From positions 496,001-560,000 of the forward strand of contig JAHLKD010000014.1 in the NCBI GenBank assembly GCA_025526935.1: 64,000 bases of DNA, in the 5' to 3' direction. The notes beneath the pieces were generated by a model. The model had not been told where the DNA came from. It searched no databases and worked only from the letters and a program-made list of their open reading frames with translations. Positions 1-13,825 of this stretch are shown here, piece by piece. The translations under genes and the position numbers were made by a program. This stretch comes from Cladochytrium replicatum (taxonomy: Eukaryota; Chytridiomycota; Chytridiomycetes; Cladochytriales; Cladochytriaceae). Position 1 is the first letter of the stretch. Every line of letters starts with the position of its first letter.

Positions 1-470
1 TAGATTGCCCTTCTAATTTGGTCATTGCCTGAAGATAGATTCCAAAATCGTCCATGCGTGCTCTATGTTTTTGTGTCTGACATGCTGCGAAAGCATCCTT
101 TTTATGAAATGAATTCTGTAGTTAATACATCGACTTCGCCACAGTTGGTGCAAAGTGAACCTTTGCCAAGATTCTCTGCCCGCTGCTCAAGTTGAAAACT
201 GCCAATCTTGTCATAAAGCGACTGACTAGTACGGTGATCGAAGCAGGCTTAACTCTAGCTAAACGATCTGAAAGGTAACGCATCTATCGTTCACTCCTTC
301 CCCTTGCATGGCTCTTGTTGGTCGCAAAGTTCTGACATACTTTACCCCACATTACCCGATCTTGACATCCCTCTACTTCTTTTTTAACGCTGTCTATGTT
401 TTAGTGGATCTCGAATATCGAACATCGCCAGTGTATAGTTCACCGTCTTGAGCATACGGCGTTGAACGCT
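1..470. promoter_or_regulatory. 5' flank of the SERCA gene, no gene seen
   Basis: This stretch has no convincing coding region on either strand; short open frames here lack recognisable domains. It presumably holds the promoter and 5' leader of the Ca2+-ATPase that starts at 471. I see no clear TATA box close to the start. The far left could be the 3' flank of a gene outside the window. Confidence 0.4.
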
Positions 471-3949
<3,479 letters not shown>

Positions 3950-4003
3950 GATGTCTAGTGTTTTTGTGTGGAGTTTCAACTTGACGTAAATTGGACCACA
4001 TAC

Positions 4004-4009
4004 AATAAA
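4004..4009 (+). terminator. Candidate polyadenylation signal (AATAAA) for SERCA
   Basis: An AATAAA hexamer lies 55 nt after the SERCA stop codon in an AT-rich stretch, the usual position for a 3' processing signal. Position and sequence are the only evidence. Confidence 0.45.
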
Positions 4010-4493
4010 ATGGCATTTTTGGGCATTTAAACGGCGCTTGCTGAACAATACGAAAAAAACGTTTTTGTTCCATGATTGGGGATAAATTTTGTGGATGGAA
4101 AGCACAACTGAACCCCGGGGGAAATATTCTGTCCGCCTTGCAGCTACCTACTTCGTGTACTGTCCTGATAAGTCATGTAGGCGGTTCTTGTAACGCTGGT
4201 GCAAAGTCTTTTCTATCACAGATAAGTATATTGAACGATATCAGCTGGTCTTTAAACAACCACTGATCTAAACAACAGTTCCAAAACAAGAATAGCCAAA
4301 ACCTCCAATATGCCTAAAACAAGCCAAACTACCGAGAAACAAACAAGAAAACAAAGAATCGATCAAGAATAACAAAAGTGATTGTCGTATTGAATCTGAC
4401 ATCCACAAATAGCCATAACGATAAATTTGCTGTTTGTCTTCAGAAGCATTTCACGTTGTGGGGAGAAAATACTACGGCCACAACAACCACCTA
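4010..4493. other. AT-rich intergenic stretch
   Basis: This region lies between the SERCA 3' end and a kinase remnant and is A-rich around 4270-4380. Short frames on both strands have no recognisable domain. I see no RNA gene or repeat in it. Confidence 0.4.
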
Positions 4494-5134
4494 TGAGTGT
4501 CACACTGATTCCTGCTGCCCACATCACCATCGACCAGAATGCGGCACCACTAGGTGAAGGCGGCACTGCGAGAATATATGTTGCCAAATATCACAACTCG
4601 CTTGTCGCGGTGAAGGCGATTAAGCTGTACAACAAGCGTTGAGGAGGCGATTCGCCATGAAAGCGCTGTATGGGAGCAGTTAAGACATCCAAACATCCTT
4701 CAGTTCTACGGGCTTGCGGAAAACCCAACTGGCCAGAGCAAAATAATCATGCATATTTATCGCTGCCTTGTTGATCAAGCGCATTCCCCCTCGTGGGCTA
4801 AATGATATCGAAATTCCTGAAAACGTGGATTGGCTGCTGAGTGAATCGCAACAAACTTTGCCCTTTAATAGAAACATAGCCTTGTTAACCGGACTTTATT
4901 TTCTATTTGCACTTTTTGAAACAAGGCAAATCGAAGACAGACCCATAATCATAATTCTAATCTTCAAACAAAACTGTCTGGAATCTCATTGAGAAGTGTT
5001 GGTGTGACGATCCAAAATTTCGTCCTCAGTTTGCCGATGTCGTTTCGCTCACCTCAGAAATCAAAGTATCAGCTCAACTTCAGCTACATCCTTGGCAGGC
5101 GGTGGCACGCAGAACTCTCTCTTACCCCCAGAGC
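4494..5134 (+). pseudogene. Tyrosine-kinase-like (TKL) protein kinase pseudogene
   Basis: Two ends of a kinase domain survive and the middle is gone. At the 5' end a Met-led frame carries a Gly-rich loop (GEGGTARIYVAKY) and the VAVK ATP-lysine motif (about 4550-4620). The frame then meets a stop at 4640. A one-base shift restores homology as EEAIRHESAVWEQLRHPNIL, the alphaC Glu and HPNI beta4 region (about 4641-4700), and stops again near 4803. No HRD or DFG segment is recognisable between 4800 and 4960. From about 4979 the C-lobe signature WNLIEKCW...DPKFRPQF (subdomain XI) reappears and ends at a stop at 5132-5134. A spliced gene is unlikely because the break falls within the conserved N-lobe and the catalytic loop is missing. 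Confidence 0.75.
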
Positions 5135-5333
5135 TAAGAACGCGAACCGATACATCCCCGCTGACTCAAATTGGTACATTGATTCATTCCAACTCTCCCC
5201 ACTCCAGTGATTACCCCTCTCGAGAAGCATCTGCCTGATATAGATCATCAAAACCTTGCTTAACCCAAATTGCTGGTTCGATTGAGCCCCCGCGGCACAT
5301 CCCTGTGCTTGTAGCAGCTGTTTACCTCCGGAG

Positions 5334-6566
5334 ATGTCCTCAACAAACCTATTCTCGGCTCAAACTTCGCTGTCGAAAGATACTAATCGTATTTCTCCAG
5401 TTGTCTTGGGTGTGGGAATCACAGTTGTGATGGCCATTGTCCTCATAATTGTTTTTGTGATTATCGGAAATATGGGAATGGACGGCCGCCATACGTACGG
5501 AACACCACTTTGTTTCCATATCCTATTCGTGGAATTGCTCTTTACGAAGAATTCACGACATCCAACTCGATTTCCTTTATCTATCCCCCGAAAGATGGCA
5601 ATGACACCACCCTCCTTGTGGTAAAAGCCAGGCCAACCGGTGGTAGTGAGATGTACTCAGTTAACTACCCTAACGGATCAGCAGCTCGGTTGAACACTGG
5701 CGCCTTTCCACTTTCAGCGCTTCCTAGTCACGACCGGCTGAAGACCTACTTCATACCGAATTCAACGATTGTTTCAGAATGGGATCTCACCACGTTTGTT
5801 AGTACAAAAAACTGGTCAACTCCTGTTTCCAGGTATTCGGTGATGAGATTAATTTGGACTCGTTCTTCGGATGATTGCTACCTGTATATTTGCTGCTCCC
5901 CCTTTCTCGTCTTCGACGGGCTCTGTTCTCATCTTAGACACACAGTTGGGAACCTTTCGAAATTTCTCTATCCCAATTGGAGTCAGCTCCATACATCTTT
6001 CATTCGATGAAAAGCTACTGTACGTTGCAGCTAATGAGGTGAAGATTGTAGCGCACCCACTTTTCCTCGTCGTCGACCTGCAAACAGGTGGCCCTCTCTG
6101 CCAAATTGCCGGAAAGTACAACCCAATTAAGGCAATGCAATCATTGCCAACGGATACAGACCGATTGTATACGTACTCGAAGTCCTCGTCCAATACCTTA
6201 TTTGATGTTTGGGACGCCTCTGGTGTAAACAAACACGCTACACTCTCCTCCAAAATTCTTCCTCCGCTCAGTGATTATATAATGGAGATACGCAATTGCT
6301 ATTTGTTTTCGACTGGCGCCAACCAAACGAGTTACACCTATTCAAGCCAGTCTACAACACAACAGGGGGTCGCCAAGATTTCCACATCGAATGCGTTTCT
6401 ATTGGAACCTGTTCGCTACTACATGGACGAGCGATATGACTACTATACTCCTGGCACAATTGCTCTGTCCCCAGACGGTAAATACTTGTTCACTGGGACC
6501 AGTAAGAGCACTTTGCTTGTGTGGGGAGCCAGAGAATTGCTGAACAGATGCTGTAGTTTCAATTGA
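5334..6566 (+). pseudogene. Single-pass membrane protein with a WD/propeller-like domain, frame-disrupted
   Basis: The ATG at 5334 opens a frame with about 20 polar residues followed by a strong transmembrane helix (VVLGVGITVVMAIVLIIVFV, about 5400-5465). Homology-like sequence then continues in a different frame (about 5480-5865: YPIRGIALYEEF, LLVVKARPTGGSEMYSV), and again in the first frame from about 5866 (STGSVLILDTQLGTF, SFDEKLLYVAANE, ALSPDGKYLFTGTSKSTLLV) to the stop at 6566. The last piece has the rhythm of WD40/beta-propeller blades (SPDGKYLFTG...LLVWGA). I could find no GT-AG intron that bridges either frame change. The gene therefore appears frameshifted twice, unless the assembly has errors. 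The predicted topology is a short cytosolic N-terminus, one helix and an outside propeller. The family is not recognised. Confidence 0.45.
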
Positions 6567-7894
6567 TTTTCTTGCATACTTTTGTGATTTTTGTTGCAAT
6601 TAATTACTTACTAAAACTCATGTGAATGCTTTGGTGTAGCATCTCTCCCTAATTTATTGCTACCAAGGTGGCCACGTCCATGATGGGAAAACTGCAGTGT
6701 TTGGAGGCACCGGTTTTTTGGTTCAGCACGAATAGTAAATAATCTTTCACCGACAGAGGAATAACCACACGTGGTCGGTTTCGCCACAAGTAGAGAGAAA
6801 CGGAGCAACGGAGGACTATCTGTAAGTTTTGAAGAGCCTACGAGCAGATTAACTTTGAATATGCTGAAGTTCAACAATCTGCCACCCCACCATTCTTCGA
6901 ACACGAGATTGACAAAAGATCCGTCACCTTTGAGATAAAGCACTCAACCTGTACTTTACGATTCAACCTCACAAATGAGTAAGTTGAGACACTGATAAAA
7001 ATTTGCGATGTACTTGTGTCTGCAGAAGCGGGTTGATGCTTTGAATGCAGTTGAAAGCACTGCTGGTGTGCTCTAGGGGAATGTAGATCGAGACTGCAGT
7101 GTGAGATTGCAAAGAAGTTGGGACTGCAAATCCGCCACTGAAAGTATTCACCACTGAGTGTTGCGCGGCTTTCTCTTAAAAAATGTGGAGTTGAAAGCAG
7201 ATAGCTGAGAGAAAGGCATCGTCATGACAAAAGAGAGTGTAAGAGTAATCTATTCTGAGTTGAATAAGCGCGTCTTCTCTGTTTGAATGTTTGAAGTGGT
7301 AAATATCCACAGGATCGAAATTCCCACCCTCCCAGTAGTAAAACTGCACAGACGAAGATCCAAAATCCTCGAGCTCATGCAAGGCACCAAATCCAAACCA
7401 ATCTTGCTTGTTCAGCTGGCCCACATCTTAATCCCACTATTTTGCACACACCTCAACCACAGTACCTATTCTAGACTGACCTCCACCTGTCAGTCCCTTC
7501 GTGCCACAAAACCTCAGACGTTTGGACTTTACTTCCGGCGCTGGCTAAGGGAAGGAAAACAACGACCCCAACAAGGTTTTGATCTTTGTCGAAGTTTGAT
7601 TTGAGGCCGATGTAATTTGATCAGTTTAAGTGCTGCTGATCTGGGACTTGCGCTATAGATTTATAGGAATATCTGATATAAACATTATTCTCTCAAATAG
7701 AGAGATATAGATCCCAGAGATCGTTCACAGTAACCATTGTGAGTAGAACATGAAGATTAGCTATAATGTTGTCTACAATGACATGTTCTCTATGAGAAAT
7801 AAGTATGTAGTACCTTGCATTAATCTCTATGATTACGCATGAACTTGTCCGAGAAGTCTCTGGTAAGGCTATTTCCCCTCAGTGTCGGTAGTGG

Positions 7895-8263
7895 ATGAAG
7901 ACTGGAGTAGCTAGTTCCATATATGTGCATGCATCAACAAATCTTGCCTTACGTGCACGCCAGCCTCGTGTTCTCACCCGTTTCCTCACACACTCGCCAA
8001 CGTTGTTCCTTCCTGTTAAAGTGGTTGAAGCGAACAGAGTACTTGTGATGCTTGTTGGTGTCGGAGACGTTGATCTACCTAAATCGTATTGGGACTTTGT
8101 GTACAATCGTCAAAACGCCTGCATTCAACCTGGCAAAGGCGTTCCACTGATGATACGGGATCACTTCGCTCCAGTCATAGCAGCTGCGTCAAAGAGCTCA
8201 TCCCCAAGAGATTTGCTCGCGCACATCATTCACATGCCTGAGAACAGCGCAGAGAACACCTAG
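7895..8263 (+). CDS. Hypothetical small ORF, unrecognised
   Basis: A 122-codon ATG-initiated frame in the sparse region. The first half is mildly hydrophobic and basic, and the second half (VLVMLVGVGDVDLPKSYWDF) looks more protein-like than its neighbours. No domain, signal or motif is recognised. It may be an exon of a decayed or spliced gene, or a chance frame. Confidence 0.15.
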   Translation: MKTGVASSIYVHASTNLALRARQPRVLTRFLTHSPTLFLPVKVVEANRVLVMLVGVGDVDLPKSYWDFVYNRQNACIQPGKGVPLMIRDHFAPVIAAASKSSSPRDLLAHIIHMPENSAENT

Positions 8264-8751
8264 TCAGTGCTTGTGAAACGGGTCGAAAAGTACTTACCGA
8301 ATGGGTAGTTCTGATGAATTATCCACATGCCGTTCGCGGAGACAGCAATCCAAACCTACCCCGATGCGCGTCCTCTGGCCCCCAATGCCGCTATAGGTAG
8401 TAGCGACACTGAATGGGAACTTCGATCTGGTTCGACTACCCTTGGATTACAGTGCTTCTATGGAACATCCTCTAGTGCATCTTGCTCTCGCCAGCAAGTT
8501 TAATCGGAAAAAGACTGAGGTGTTGCTTGTCGCGCGCGCTGCAAAAGTTCACCGTGAAGGGGAGCAAGCGTTGTGGAGCGCAATTTGCCACAAGAACGCG
8601 CAAATGATTGAGATTGGGGAGTGGTGCAACTGGGTGCCAACATTGACGGAGACAACGATGCTGTCCCGCTTCGAGGATGCGAGTCGAAATCCGTGGAGTT
8701 CGTCCAGACTGCTTTCAATACATGAGTTGATTACTGCGTAGTTAATGATGA

Positions 8752-8958
8752 TTATGTGGTAAATTGATTTCTCATTGCGCTAAGCAGAGTTTTTTGGGCC
8801 ATGAATAGGGGGTTGAGGTCTCTTGGATCACGGCGTGGACGTTGAGGCTCAGAAATTTCTTGCGATTCGAACCGCTGAAGGATTCGTCGCAGCACCGTCG
8901 GAACACGGACATAGGTGACAAGCGAATCGTTCAGCAGCAGGTAGATCATTCGAGACAA
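8752..8958 (-). CDS. Hypothetical small ORF, possible gene fragment
   Basis: A minus-strand frame containing SRMIYLLLNDSLVTYVRV followed by a charged Arg/Pro-rich stretch. The amphipathic leucine-rich beginning looks like a helix from a larger protein, but I cannot name a family. It is probably a fragment or a chance frame. Confidence 0.15.
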   Translation of the reverse strand: MSRMIYLLLNDSLVTYVRVPTVLRRILQRFESQEISEPQRPRRDPRDLNPLFMAQKTLLSAMRNQFTT

Positions 8959-9768
8959 ACGTCTTGCGAAGCTGCAAACTCATGTGGGATCAAATTGCAA
9001 AATGAGGCAAACTGAAAAAAATCACAGATTCTTCAACCTGCATTTTGACAGTTCATTCATGATGTACTGGAGTATGCCGGCTTGTATTTGTAAATAGTTC
9101 AAGACTTGTTTGCATTAAGTTGTGCCCAGCGTTCTGGAGTATATGTTTTCTGAAGCAACAATTAATTTGAATCCGCACAGTTGTGTGTGCCATACCTGAG
9201 AGAATGCATGAATATCCTTCATCTCACTCTCCACGGCTTGATGCACTAGGCTGAATTAAGACATGAGCGATGAAGATCTTAAGCAAAAAATTCATCTATT
9301 CGAACCGGTGCTGCTGGAGCAGAGGGACTCCTTTAAACTTTTCCGACACGACAGTTACTTCAAAGCTTGACCCACATCCTCCCGATGTATCGCGAACGTC
9401 CTGCCAATAACGAGTCAGTAAATTGCAACAGAAATTGGGTTAATACACTGCATACTATGAATGTGACAGGATCCAATGCTTCCCTCAGAAGGGTTTCGAT
9501 CGTCACTGAAGAAACTCCTGACATCTTGTGGCTTGAGCTGTGATTTGATTTGCAATGATCAATTATATCGCCTTTCCAATATGGATGATACGAATGCAAA
9601 GTGCAATCCGACGGTAGAGTTCTGGTTCATAGAAACGATGATAAATCAAAGATAGACTGCTGGTTGTGACCAAACATCAGCTCTCTCTCCATACGATCAA
9701 GCCTCCGACGCGTGTTCGTGTTCGTGTTTACAAAATCACAGCTGAATCGGAGGTTGCAGATCTTTTGA

Positions 9769-11003
9769 ATGGGTAAAGCGTACACTCATCGCTTTGTCTG
9801 GAATGGGCACGGGACACACGTTGTAGTTACTGGCTCGTTCGACGACTGGTCACAGTCTCTCGTATTGCAGAAGAAGCCCGATGACCCATATGGGCCTTTC
9901 ATTGTTGAGTATACTTTCCCAGAGACAACTGAGCCCGGCACCCGAATCGTCTACAAGTTTGTGATTGATAACGAGTGGATCCACGATGCCGATCTTCCGT
10001 ACGGCACGGACGAATATCAGAACATCAACAAGTAAGTCCAAGCACCTTTCTGTGACTCCGAAAATCTGATCACGATGTCAGCTTTTTTGACGTCCCCCGT
10101 GAAGGAGCTTCTCTGTCTTCTCAAAAAAGCTCAGGTTAGGCATCTTATCCGTACTCATTGGAATCATTCTGAATTTGATCAGACACACTCAACAAGATAA
10201 AGCTGTTCTCTGGAAGCAAGCAAAACCTCCTTTCTCCTTCACGGACTGATCTATCAAAAGTGTCCCCTTCGCGCACTGATCTTGCCAAAGGATCACCCCA
10301 AGTCTCCCGCGTGGAGCTTAGTAAGGGAAGTCGTGGAACTTCAGAAGCGACTATGGAAGTGCGAGCTGCATCCTCGCTAGGCCTAAGTGGTCCCAAATTC
10401 GACGAGGTTGATCGTCCTTCTTACGCCAAAGGGTCAGCTGAGCTTAGTGCAAACACGCTGGTTCCACCTGGAGAACAGATTCGGGACGCTAAATCACTTG
10501 GGAAGTCAATCGATCAGGAGCTACAGTTCGTCGGCATACACACTGTTTCAGCGGTCACCTTGAAAGAGCACAAGCTGAAAAGCGAGAAAGAACACGGAAA
10601 GGCCAAGCTGATCGATATCGTTCCGGAAGTCCGCGACCTGATTGTCAATCGTGTTGAGATACAGCCCGCAGCTGCTCAAGTGCAGAATTTGGACTCATCA
10701 GCATCAAAGGATATCACCCAAATCATCGAGATTGCTCACAATCAAGGAGCTAAGAATCAACAGGCAGAATCCGCCAACTCGCGGGCAGTTCAGCTTCCCA
10801 AACGAACCGTCTCGATGGCGAAAGGTGGCCAAACTGAAGCTTCGCTTGACCCAACTGAAACGACGCCGTTGGGGAGATCTAGTGGAGGATCAGCGAGCTA
10901 TGGAACCGAGGATCACCTCAGTGACCATGCGAAAGAGAAGCCCAAAGAGAACTGGTGGTCGAAGATGTGGACAAACTTTCGTGCCGTTTGCCGAATTATT
11001 TGA
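9769..11003 (+). CDS. CBM48 (AMPK-beta-like glycogen-binding) domain protein, Crp1/Mdg1-like
   Basis: Three exons (9769-10031, 10082-10134, 10183-11003) join to 378 aa. The first ~90 residues form a CBM48/early-set domain: HRFVWNGHGTHVVVTGSFDDW (about residues 7-27), LQKKPDDPYGPF, RIVYKFVIDNEWIHDADLPY and NINNFF, the pattern of yeast Crp1/Mdg1 and the AMPK beta subunit. The rest is a low-complexity, Ser/Lys-rich tail. It includes near-tandem copies of SPSRTDLxK around residues 115-140 and ends with a Trp-rich basic segment (ENWWSKMW...). Domain known: binds glucan or acts as a scaffold. Its role here, such as signalling or cell-wall/glycogen links, is inference. Introns are GTAAGT...CAG and GTTAGG...CAG, both phase-consistent. 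Confidence 0.85.
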
Positions 11004-11084
11004 AGAAAAGAACCACTTTTTTTAAGCATAAGAAACTTCCTCTCTCTTTCTATCCATTCATAGTTGTCATGTCTAACACTCTTT

Positions 11085-11090
11085 AATAAA
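11085..11090 (+). terminator. Candidate polyadenylation signal (AATAAA)
   Basis: AATAAA lies 82 nt after the stop of the CBM48 gene and about 95 nt before the proposed start of the next gene, so it fits the end of the upstream transcript. Confidence 0.4.
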
Positions 11091-11184
11091 GTAAACCACC
11101 AGGAAAAGTAGTCAAAAGTGATGCCCCCATAACATTCGTCAAGGTAGTGGCGTGAAGTGCTTGGTGGGATCACACTCAAGTTCG

Positions 11185-13641
11185 ATGACTCGCAGGAACG
11201 ACAACTCTTACCGCCCATCGCGAAGACAATCCCCGGGTGCACAAAGAGCATCTTCTGCACAAGAAAAACCAACAAAGTCGACGCCTTCTTCACAATCAAC
11301 CTCAATGACGGTTCGTCTCAACCAAGATGGTCGGGACGTCTCACTTCGCCCTTCATCCACAACCACTCAGAATCCGCAGATATCCAAACCTAATAATTCC
11401 AGCGAATCATCCAGTGCAAGGCAGAGTCAACCAAGCTCTTCATCCCTTTCAGAGAGCGAGCCAGGAGGCTCTACTAATAACAAGCCGAAGCCAACTGTGT
11501 TCAGTCGCCTTGGAAAGAGGAATGAGGCTGGAAATAGAAAGCTAACCAACGAATATCCGACTGCTAGGCAACTTGCTCCTCTGGAAGTAACGAGGCCAGA
11601 TCGTGACAAAGTGGATGCGACTCGCACGTCCAACTCTGGAAGCAACGAACGAGCCGGGAGTAAACGAGAACGGTCTGCGGAAAGGAAGAAGCCAAGAGAA
11701 TCGCCGACACAGTCCGATAGAAGGGACAGTCGATCACGAGAGTCGGACGATAGGTCAAGAAAAGTCGAAACTCATTCTAAAAGGGAAATGGTAGAGAAGA
11801 ATCGCTCGTCAAGAGTCTCTCCACCACCATCTCGATCAACGCAGTGGAATAGTTCTCAAACCACCGATGGTATTCAGCCATCTCGCGCACAGAAGTGTAT
11901 TGAGCACACTTCTACTGAAAGCCGAGGGGTAACTCATAAGAGCGATGTTCAGAGACGAGGTTCCAGAGAGGTGGTGGCAGAAAGACCACAAAGAGAGAAA
12001 ACAGTCGAAAATAGGCGTTCGACAGAGAAATATGAGCCCAGGAATATCGTTGAAGGTAAATAAGGCGGATAGAGTGATTTCATTTGCATGAACGTATTTA
12101 AATTAGGACCTAACGATATCAATGGCGTGGTCATTGACAGTTCGCTTCGAATAGAAGAAGTGCGGGCCGCTGATTCCCCGCTAACGAGATCTGGTTCAGA
12201 ATGCGCTGAACCACCATCCATGAGCGAATCGCGCTTCGCTGACTCCAGAGAGTTTGGAGACGTGATCTCGCTCAATGGTGATGACGACGTTCTTGACTGG
12301 GACGACGATGAGTCGATGATGGACGGTGCTGATGGGTCGACGAACCTTCCGATTACCGACGATGATGCCGGACCTGCGCGAAAGAATTCGATGCAGCGTC
12401 TACCAGCACGGAGAAGAGATTCGGGTCGAAGTGCTGCTGGAGCTCGACCGCGAGGGGAAGACAGACCAAAGGGAAACGATGCTGGAAACACTGCGGAGAA
12501 GCCCTTCGCCGGAAACCGTTCGCAAGACCGGAAGAGGTCTCGAAGTACTGACCGTGTCGGAGTTCGTCAACTTTCTCAAAACCGAAAGAGGTCTAGGAGT
12601 GCAGATGGCTCCGCACATCGTCAAAATGGACGAGAAGATCGGAGCGGAAACGGAGTCGAGGATCGCATGCAGGGACTAAAAGTATCGGATAGGGCAGCAC
12701 CAGTTCCCACTCAAGGTCGAAACAGACCACCGCCGGGGTACGGACCTTCCAGACACAGAGAGCATTCAGATGGGGGGGAGGATCACGGAAGGAATGCAGA
12801 TCGAGACATTGGCCGGAACGGTTATCCGAGCGCACCAGTTCAAGTGAATGGTCCAGGCTCACATGTACGCGCTAGAGGTCTCGACCGACCACCTCCGCCT
12901 TTGCCATACCCCTGGACCCAAACAAGCCGGAACGGACGAGTCTATTTCTACAATATGGAGACCCGAGAGAGTGTGTGGGAGCTTCCAGCGCCTGTGCAAG
13001 CTGTTGTGGGTCGGGAGTACGTAGCAATGCGGGAGCCTCGGCGTGGAGTCGTCGATGTTTCGATGGACAGGGGGCCGCGCAAAGGCGATCGCGATGCGTG
13101 GGGTCGAGCTTACTCGGGGGGACCGGAGCCATCAGGCTATTTCCCACCTTCAAGTACTGGGCGGCCTCAGTACAGACAAGGAGAAGAAAATGTTGGCGGC
13201 CCCTTAGAAAGGATCTCACCACCCGAATGGATGGACAGGGACTGGCCGCGAATAAATTCTCGAGAACGCACAGATTATGAAGGATATGAAGGGTTCAGTC
13301 ACAATACCCGAGTTTCAGGTGGATCGCGCTTGGGTCGTGGAAACCAAGGCAACCAAGCAGCTAGTGGGCGAGATAGTAATTTGGTCGGAAATTTGGGGGT
13401 GAACGGGTCGCACGTTGTTCAGGATCGAGCGGGCAAAGGAGCAAACAGGATTGGATCACTATTTAAGAAAGTGTGGTGGGGTTTCAGAGGTTGCACATTG
13501 GAAGTTGACGATGGCCCACGCGTCAAACGAATCAAGCTCGGAAACGGGGATGATGTGGGGACGGAAAAGAGGATCATCAAGGGCTGGTTGGATCACAAGG
13601 GAAACGTGCGAGTAGGGCGTGTTGTTGGGAAGCTGCAGTGA
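11185..13641 (+). CDS. Arg/Ser-rich WW-domain protein
   Basis: Two exons (11185-12055 and 12107-13641) give 801 aa. The 51-nt intron (GTAAAT...TTAG) carries in-frame stops, which supports splicing. The first ATG in this frame is at 11185, though the frame is open a little further 5'. About 550 residues are disordered, rich in Arg, Ser, Asp and Glu, with RS/RD-like runs. A single WW domain follows: PLPYPWTQTSRNGRVYFYN ... ESVWELPAP, with the two Trp at about residues 560 and 581. The C-terminus has a compact conserved-looking block (KKVWWGFRGCTLEV ... RIIKGWLDHKGNVRVGRV) that I do not recognise. WW domains bind Pro-rich partners, and RS-rich WW proteins are common in splicing and RNA polymerase II coupling. 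A nuclear RNA-processing role is inference. Confidence 0.75.
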
Positions 13642-13825
13642 TAACTTTCACGACTTTGTATATGTAAACAGACGACTTTTCTTGTTTTTGTTCCATCCAA
13701 CCCCAATAATGGTGTAGATAGAAACGCTAATGAGACAGATGGAGAATACTTTCATTACTCACAAATATAGTAATAAATAGTGAAATGCAAATTACCGCCA
13801 GAATCACCAACCAGAAAACTAGATC

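Larger units (their letters stand above)
6567..9768. other. Gene-poor region with short orphan ORFs
   Basis: About 3.2 kb without a gene I can identify. It holds several short frames: minus strand 6611-6943, 6969-7154, 7176-7424 and 8752-8958; plus strand 7287-7604, 7895-8263 and 8442-8741; and a 35-codon ATG frame at 9263-9370. None shows a named domain, and I could not join them by convincing splice sites. Neighbouring remnants (4.5-6.5 kb) suggest this is a graveyard of decayed genes. I saw no tRNA, rRNA or long repeat. Confidence 0.4.

Noticed and set aside
8395-8460. tRNA-like T-loop (GGTTCGACTACC)
   Set aside because: No matching acceptor, D or anticodon stems could be folded around it.
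11185-13641. Set2-type or PQBP1-type WW protein
   Set aside because: No SET, AWS or SRI domain and no PQBP1 C-terminal motif are visible; only the WW domain itself is shared.
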